Below are positions 1-3,929 of a stretch of 6,712 bases of DNA, one piece after another. The stretch covers positions 1 to 6,712 of the forward strand of contig JACCYS010000223.1 in assembly GCA_013696365.1 (NCBI GenBank), in the 5' to 3' direction. The first letter of the stretch is position 1, and the number at the start of each line of letters is the position of its first letter. The notes under the pieces are model-generated. The model saw only the letters and a program-made list of their open reading frames with translations, was not told where the DNA came from and did no database searches. This stretch comes from Nocardioidaceae bacterium. GTDB taxonomy: Bacteria > Actinomycetota > Actinomycetes > Propionibacteriales > Nocardioidaceae. Both the position numbers and the translations under genes were made by a program.

Positions 1-367
1 GGTTTGGCACCACCGCGATGCTCGGGTGGATGAGGGCGTGCTGCCCGCCATGGGTGGAAACCGCGAGACCACCGGCCGCGAACGACTCCCCCACACCGAC
101 GGTGTTGACCCGCTCTCGGTGCTCGGGGAACAGGCCGGCCACCGGCGCCGGGCCCCAGATCCGCAGGTCGGGCCGCTCGCGCAGCAGTCGCGACACCGTG
201 TCGACGTCGAGGTGGTCCGGGTGCTCGTGTGTTACCAACACGGCCTCGACGCCGTCAAGCGCCTGCTTGAGCTCGTCGTCGCCGGAGAAATTACCGGGAT
301 CGATCACCAGGGCACCGTCGTCGCTTTGCAGTCGCACGCAGGAGTGCGTGTACTTGGTGATGTCCAT
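1..367 (-). CDS. MBL-fold metallo-hydrolase, UlaG-like (partial, C-terminus off window)
   Basis: This is the N-terminal 122 residues of a metallo-beta-lactamase-fold hydrolase, probably cytoplasmic because no signal peptide is visible. The protein opens MDITKYTHSCVRLQ, typical of the UlaG/L-ascorbate-lactonase-like branch. The metal-binding motif THEHPDHLD lies at residues 46-54, giving the HxHxDH ligands H47, H49, D51 and H52. A further likely metal ligand is H110 in GGQHALIHP. Family members are usually a little over 200 residues, so roughly 90-110 residues are missing at the left edge. The ATG at 367 is preferred because homologues begin close to the ITKYTH strand. A GTG at 373-371, two codons upstream, would instead overlap the TGA of the preceding DUF427 gene as GTGA. 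With the ATG the gap is 2 bases, so the two genes are almost certainly one transcript. Family membership is clear, but the substrate cannot be named; these proteins are often annotated only as Zn-dependent hydrolases. Confidence 0.88.
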   Translation of the reverse strand, partial: MDITKYTHSCVRLQSDDGALVIDPGNFSGDDELKQALDGVEAVLVTHEHPDHLDVDTVSRLLRERPDLRIWGPAPVAGLFPEHRERVNTVGVGESFAAGGLAVSTHGGQHALIHPSIAVVPN

Positions 368-369
368 GC

Positions 370-834
370 TCACCAACCGGCCGTTCCGGGCTCACCCTTG
401 AAGGGTCCGACCACCCGGTCGGTGACCCAGCCGCCATAGAACCCGCCGGCCTGCGCCCGCACCTCCTCGCCGTCGACCGTGCAGCGGTCGAGGGCGGCGG
501 GGTAGACGGCCACCAGGTTGAGCAGTTTGGTGAATCCCGCGGTTGGTTGCGGGTAGCCCCAGGCGCCGCGGTCCACCCGCACGTCGTGGACCACGAGGTC
601 GTAGTAGACCGCCTGACCCTTCCACTCGCACCAGGAGGAGTCTGCGGCCGGCTGCAAGACCCCGGGCCGGAAGTCGGCGGTCGGCAGGTAGTAGGTCGGC
701 GGATGGCTGGTCTCCAGCACCCGCACGGTGTCTGTCGACCGAGCAATGAGCTCTCCCGCGAGCGTCAATTCGACTATCTCGGCGGACGATTCGACCCGTG
801 GTGGTCGCGGGTAGTCCCACACCGACTCGGTCAC
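370..834 (-). CDS. DUF427 domain-containing protein
   Basis: A complete 154-residue protein that is one DUF427 (PF04248) domain from end to end. Diagnostic segments in order are ESVWDYPRPPRVE (3-15), VRVLETSHPPTYYLP (37-51), the WCEWKG strand turn (68-73), WGYPQPT (92-98) and GGFYGGWVTDRVVGPFKG (130-147), ending GTAGW. The biochemical role of DUF427 is not established despite an old Pfam name suggesting nucleotidyl transfer, so I give no function. No signal peptide or membrane segment is visible. I chose the GTG at 834 because homologues begin a few residues before the SVWDYPRPP strand. The frame stays open up to an ATG at 900, but the extra 22 residues (MPCVSAMMPQSV...) do not resemble the family. 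It is followed after 2 bases by the MBL-fold hydrolase gene, suggesting one operon. Upstream it faces the sulfatase remnant across a short divergent spacer. Confidence 0.93.
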   Translation of the reverse strand: MTESVWDYPRPPRVESSAEIVELTLAGELIARSTDTVRVLETSHPPTYYLPTADFRPGVLQPAADSSWCEWKGQAVYYDLVVHDVRVDRGAWGYPQPTAGFTKLLNLVAVYPAALDRCTVDGEEVRAQAGGFYGGWVTDRVVGPFKGEPGTAGW

Positions 835-840
835 GACATG

Positions 841-945
841 ATTGTCACACCGAGCAGCGACAATGACCGACTGCGGCATCATGGCGCTGACACAAGGCAT
901 ACGCTCCCGTTACCAATTGTCTGGTATGTCTCGGGGGCTGACAAT
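841..945. promoter_or_regulatory. Divergent intergenic region with four GACAAT/ATTGTC half-sites
   Basis: The spacer between the DUF427 start (834) and the ancestral sulfatase start (944) carries the 6-mer GACAAT four times in alternating orientation: ATTGTC at 841-846, GACAAT at 859-864, ATTGTC at 916-921 and GACAAT at 940-945. A second small inverted repeat, TACCA at 911-915 and TGGTA at 922-926, encloses the third copy. Another, CTCGGT at 826-831 and ACCGAG at 849-854, spans the DUF427 GTG start. Such an AT-rich 6-mer is unexpected four times in about 105 bp of this GC-rich DNA. A repressor or activator acting on both divergent transcripts is a plausible reading, but no regulator gene lies in the window and no clear -35/-10 pair is visible. 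Confidence 0.3.
933..937 (+). promoter_or_regulatory. Shine-Dalgarno of the former sulfatase gene
   Basis: A GGGGG run lies 6 bases upstream of the ATG at 944, which opens MKSPRI. No comparable run precedes the GTG at 963 that heads the signal-peptide frame. This points to 944 as the original start and indicates that a frameshift now separates it from the signal peptide. Confidence 0.5.
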
Positions 946-1567
946 GAAATCTCCGCGCATCCGTGCTGGTCACCGTGGCGAGCTTGCTCGCCACCACGTG
1001 GCTTGCCGCCGCTGCACCGGTGACCTCCGCCGAGTCAACCGCCATTGAGCCTGCGCGCCGGCCCAACGTCGTGCTGGTGCTCGTCGACGATGCTCGCACC
1101 GACGACATGGTGACGCTGCCGAAGGTACGAGGCGACCCGGTGGAGTATCAAGGGGGTCAACCAGACCATCCCGGGCTATCAGACAGACACCATGGGCAAG
1201 CTCGCCGCCGACTTCATCACCAGACGAGCCGGTGCGACCAAACCGTTCTTCCTCTACACCTCGTTGTTGACGCCGCATGCGGGCAACCCCGCCGAGCCCG
1301 ACGATCCGCCCTATCCCACGCCGAACGTCAAGGACACCTACACCGATGTCTTCGCCGGGCGGGCCAGCACCGACCCGTCCTCCAACGAAGAGCAGATGGA
1401 CGACAAGCCGATCCGGCCGCCGCTGCTGACCGTATGAGTTGAGCAACGTTTCCGGCCGCGATCGGTATCTCGGCGTCCGGGCGGAGATGGGCGAGCTGCA
1501 GCAGCGCTACCAGTGGTGTGCTGGCCGCTCGTGCCGCTCGTGCCGCTCGTGCCGCTCGTGCCGCTGA
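944..1567 (+). pseudogene. Exported sulfatase remnant, frameshifted and internally deleted
   Basis: Pieces of one arylsulfatase-type gene lie in order but in different frames. (a) ATG 944 opens MKSPRI with a good Shine-Dalgarno, but runs to a stop at 1046-1048. (b) Frame from 963: VLVTVASLLATTWLAAAAP, a hydrophobic signal segment, then RPNVVLVLVDDARTDDM, the family's first strand with its metal-binding Asp pair, then LPKV ending near 1130. (c) Frame about 1138-1437: GVNQTIPGYQTDTMGKLAAD, then KPFFLYTSLLTPHAG, typical of the region after the catalytic core, stopping at TGA 1435-1437. (d) Frame 1430-1567: PYELSNVSGRDRYLGVRAEM and WCAGRSC, which looks like the family's C-terminal tail, ending at TGA 1565-1567. 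The C/S-x-P-S-R motif that carries the formylglycine residue should follow piece (b) and is absent. About 200 codons remain of what is normally a protein of roughly 450-550 residues. The remnant cannot make an active enzyme. Family assignment is confident; the exact junctions are approximate. Confidence 0.85.
1524..1565. repeat. 9-bp tandem repeat (GCCGCTCGT), four full units plus a partial
   Basis: The unit GCCGCTCGT occurs four times without mismatch (1524-1559), followed by GCCGCT at 1560-1565. In the frame of the sulfatase tail it reads as repeated R-S-C triplets directly before the stop at 1565-1567. Sulfatase tails of this type often end in a short Cys-Ala-Gly-x-x-Cys segment, so the array looks like slippage expansion of the last codons. 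Because 9 bp is three codons, the array by itself does not change the frame. Confidence 0.9.
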
Positions 1568-1598
1568 GCTGCTACGCCCGGCGTGCGGGAGCGACCGC

Positions 1599-3707
1599 CT
1601 ACTTCGGCACGAACTGCGCGGTGTAGGTCGTCGTCCGGCCCGGGGTGATGATCCAGTGCCAGCGGTTGCCGCCGTCCGACCACGATGTGAACTCGTGCGG
1701 GACCCCGCCTATCCATTGGTCCGGCGCCTTGACCTGCACGGAGTAGCCGGCCCACGACACCAGGCTTGCCGGAGTGCGCTGGACGGCGTCGTTGACCAGC
1801 ACCCGACCACCGGCCGGGGCCGTCTCAAAGTCGAGGGTCACCCGACGCGGCAGCAGTTTCTGCACCGACCGGGACGTGAGCCCGCGCGAGTCGGTGGCCA
1901 CGGCGGTCGCCACCAGGTGACTGTTCTCGGTGGCCTCAAGGTCCTCTGGGGCGGGGTAGTCGACGGTGATTGATGATCCACTCTGCGGCCCGTCCCACGG
2001 GTGGAAGTGGCCACCGTGCCGCAACCGGACAGTCCACTCGATGGCCGATGGCGGCAGCGCCCCGTCCTCGGGGTCGCTGGCCTCGGCCGTGACGGTCACC
2101 GACTGTCCCACCGCAAAGCGGGCTGTCCGGTCAGGAGCCGTGATGTTCACCGCCGGCGGGTGCTCCCCGGCGAAGACGTCCATGCTGAACGGGTCGGATA
2201 CCACACCGTTGCGATCGACCACGCGCAATGTGGTGCGGTAGTCCCGGTCGGCGGGATAGGTGTGCTGGATGCGCGGGGTCGTACTTGATGTGGTCGTGCC
2301 GTCCCCGAAGTCCCACCGCCAGCTCGTAACCGTGTCGCCGCTGTCCGGATCACTGCTGTCCGACCCGTCAAGGGTGACGGTGCGCCCATCGGGTCGCTGC
2401 CAGAAGCTTGCCACCGGCGGGGTGTTGCCGTCGCTGTGGCTGACCCGGTGCACGGCACCACCGCCGTAGTCGAGGTAGTACATCGCCTGACCGTCCTCAT
2501 GTGGGCCGAATGCCAGGTGCACGGGAACGCTGACTCCGGTCATGAACTCGGTGCGGCTGAAACCACCCGCCGCGGTTGGCGACAGCCTAAAGATCTTGCC
2601 GCAGACGTAGTCGGCAAACAGGTAGTCACCGTCGTAATCGGCGGGCCACACCCCGTCGGGCACGAAAGCTCCACCGGTTACTGAGCCGCAGCCAGTCTCG
2701 GCATGCGAATAGGCATGCACCGGGTCGTCGTACGCCGACGCCCCGCAGTTGGTCGTCGAGCCGGTGACGCACGGACCTTCACGCCGGTTCCAGCCGTAGT
2801 CGGCGCCACTGCGCAACCGGTCGATCTCCTCCCAGTCGCTTTGGCCGACGTCGTTGACGAAGAAGCGGTTGCTGTCCGGATCTTGAGCGAATCGGAATGG
2901 GTTGCGCAGGCCGGAGGCGAACGTCTCAGTGCACGGGCCGGAGCCGGTGTCGACTCCCGCGGGCAGGGTGCACCGGCGGGCGCCGGGCGCGTCGACGTAC
3001 GGGTTGGTCGACGGCACCTGGCCGGCGCGGGTGACCCGCAGGATCTTGCCGTGCGGGATGTCCAGCCGACGACTGTTGGTGTTCAGCGCGCCGCAGCGGG
3101 TGGCATCGTCGATGACGCAGCCGCCATCGCCCACGCTGACATAGAGAAGCTTGTTGGCGCCGAAGTGCAGGTCACCGCCGTTGTGATTGCGGCGCTGAGC
3201 GGACATGTGGTCGACCAGCACCTTCTCGCTGGCCGGCGCCAGCGTGTCGTCGGAGCGCAGCACGTGCCGAGTCACGCGGTTCTCCGGTGCGTTCGGACCG
3301 TCGACCCCGCAGTAGTTGCTCGCGTCGTGGGTCCAGAACAGGTACACGAACTGGTTCCGCGCGAAGTTGGGGTCGACTGCAACGCTCAGCAGGCCCCGCT
3401 CGCCTTCCGGACAGATGCGGCCGGTCAGGTCGATCGCGGGATTGGCCTGCAGTTGACCGTTGCGGACGACCCGCAGCTGGCCACCATCCTGGGTCACCAG
3501 CATCCGGCCGTCCGGCGTCCAGGCCATGCCGGTGGGCGTGGCGATCCGAGCGACGACGGTGTCGGCGAACCCGGCAGGTACGGCCGCGGCGGGCAGAGCC
3601 AGACCGCGTATCGACGGTCCGGCCGGACCAGGCGCTGCCGCTGCCGCCAGCGAGGTCGGCAACACCAGGGCCGCGACCGCGGCGAACGACAGCAACCAGT
3701 GGCGCAT
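1599..3707 (-). CDS. Secreted PQQ-type sugar (glucose/sorbosone) dehydrogenase with PKD domain
   Basis: A complete 702-residue secreted protein. Residues 1-25 form a signal peptide (MRHWLLSFAAVAALVLP, Ala-rich end). Residues about 45-422 are a glucose/sorbosone dehydrogenase beta-propeller (PF07995): GERGLLSVAVDP (102-113), NHNGGDLHFG (174-183), SVGDGG (191-196), GKILRV (220-225), ASGLRNPFRFAQDP (264-277), VGQSDWEEIDR (287-297) and GADYGWNRREG (301-311). H175 is a candidate for the active-site His, by family analogy. Residues about 430-512 are a PKD domain with WDFGDGT at 465-471. Residues about 516-615 look like another Ig-like module. The end, about 622-702, with FTSWSDGG (673-680), resembles a short bacterial beta-repeat module. 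The propeller has ten cysteines and the C-terminal modules none. These enzymes oxidise sugars or related alcohols outside the membrane using PQQ, but many relatives lack a proven substrate. The start at 3707 gives a proper signal peptide and has a GGGGGA Shine-Dalgarno; the 30-residue upstream extension does not fit. It is convergent with the sulfatase remnant, 31 bp away. Confidence 0.92.
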   Translation of the reverse strand: MRHWLLSFAAVAALVLPTSLAAAAAPGPAGPSIRGLALPAAAVPAGFADTVVARIATPTGMAWTPDGRMLVTQDGGQLRVVRNGQLQANPAIDLTGRICPEGERGLLSVAVDPNFARNQFVYLFWTHDASNYCGVDGPNAPENRVTRHVLRSDDTLAPASEKVLVDHMSAQRRNHNGGDLHFGANKLLYVSVGDGGCVIDDATRCGALNTNSRRLDIPHGKILRVTRAGQVPSTNPYVDAPGARRCTLPAGVDTGSGPCTETFASGLRNPFRFAQDPDSNRFFVNDVGQSDWEEIDRLRSGADYGWNRREGPCVTGSTTNCGASAYDDPVHAYSHAETGCGSVTGGAFVPDGVWPADYDGDYLFADYVCGKIFRLSPTAAGGFSRTEFMTGVSVPVHLAFGPHEDGQAMYYLDYGGGAVHRVSHSDGNTPPVASFWQRPDGRTVTLDGSDSSDPDSGDTVTSWRWDFGDGTTTSSTTPRIQHTYPADRDYRTTLRVVDRNGVVSDPFSMDVFAGEHPPAVNITAPDRTARFAVGQSVTVTAEASDPEDGALPPSAIEWTVRLRHGGHFHPWDGPQSGSSITVDYPAPEDLEATENSHLVATAVATDSRGLTSRSVQKLLPRRVTLDFETAPAGGRVLVNDAVQRTPASLVSWAGYSVQVKAPDQWIGGVPHEFTSWSDGGNRWHWIITPGRTTTYTAQFVPK

Positions 3708-3710
3708 GGA

Positions 3711-3716
3711 TCCCCC
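3711..3716 (-). promoter_or_regulatory. Ribosome binding site of the sugar dehydrogenase gene
   Basis: Reading the minus strand, GGGGGA lies 3 bases before the ATG at 3707. The spacing is slightly short, but it is the only purine-rich run near a start that yields a signal peptide. It selects the 702-residue product over the longer open frame beginning at 3797. Confidence 0.5.
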
Positions 3717-3802
3717 GCATGATGAGTGTCTGACGACCAGTGACACATTCTGCCGCACGACGGGGCAATGGGAAACGCTCGCTGCCCACTCTCCCACTCG
3801 CG

Positions 3803-3885
3803 CGCCACGTAAACGTGGCGGACCGGCGCTTCACGTGGCATGCGCGCCACGTGAGGGATACGCGCGCCACGTTTACGTGGCGCGC
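3803..3885. repeat. Three related palindromes with 31-bp centre spacing
   Basis: Three inverted repeats built on the half-site GCCACGT lie in the spacer between the divergent sugar dehydrogenase and hrpA genes. IR1 (3803-3820) has arms CGCCACGT/ACGTGGCG around AA. IR2 (3831-3854) has arms TCACGTGGC/GCCACGTGA around a 6-base ATGCGC loop, so its half-sites point the opposite way. IR3 (3862-3885) has arms GCGCGCCACGT/ACGTGGCGCGC around TT, and its core is the reverse complement of IR1. All arms match perfectly. The centres at 3811.5, 3842.5 and 3873.5 are exactly 31 bp apart, close to three helical turns. They could be a phased operator bound by a dimeric protein, a REP-type dispersed palindromic element, or structured RNA in a leader. 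The sequence alone does not decide between these. Confidence 0.9.
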
Positions 3886-3914
3886 TGAGTCGGGCAGCGC
3901 GGCACCCGCGGACA

Positions 3915-3920
3915 TATCCT
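3915..3920 (+). promoter_or_regulatory. Possible -10 element for hrpA
   Basis: TATCCT fits the actinobacterial TAnnnT pattern and ends 10 bases before the hrpA ATG at 3930. No convincing -35 hexamer is seen. If it is used, the transcript would begin only a few bases before the ATG, giving a leaderless or nearly leaderless mRNA. That would match the poor Shine-Dalgarno (only GGCGAG at 3921-3926, too close to the start). Confidence 0.25.
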
Positions 3921-3929
3921 GGCGAGCCG

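Noticed and set aside
394..406. 13-bp palindrome with arms ACCCTT/AAGGGT
   Set aside because: It lies inside DUF427 codons for the conserved GPFKG segment, so the protein sequence explains it.
1192..1437. 81-codon frame starting MGKLAADF as a separate small gene
   Set aside because: It is the middle segment of the sulfatase remnant. Sulfatase-like sequence extends upstream of this ATG to about 1138, and there is no Shine-Dalgarno before it.
1571..1592. Weak hairpin (GCT/AGC and CCCG/CGGG) between the convergent genes as a terminator
   Set aside because: The stem is interrupted by three unpaired bases, is only about 7 bp in total and has no T-tract. Chance pairing is likely in this GC-rich DNA.
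2703..3722. Long open frame on the plus strand opposite the sugar dehydrogenase
   Set aside because: It is antisense to a gene with clear domains, its product is a low-complexity Arg/Ala/Val-rich sequence matching no family I recognise, and such frames are common in high-GC coding DNA.
3726..3746. Inverted repeat GTGTC/GACAC just upstream of the sugar dehydrogenase
   Set aside because: Arms are only 5 bp with an 11-base gap and no nearby promoter match. It is too weak to call an operator.
3803..3885. CRISPR array interpretation of the regularly spaced repeats
   Set aside because: There are only three units, the units are palindromes of different length and loop, the intervening 7-10 bases are too short to be spacers, and no cas gene is present.
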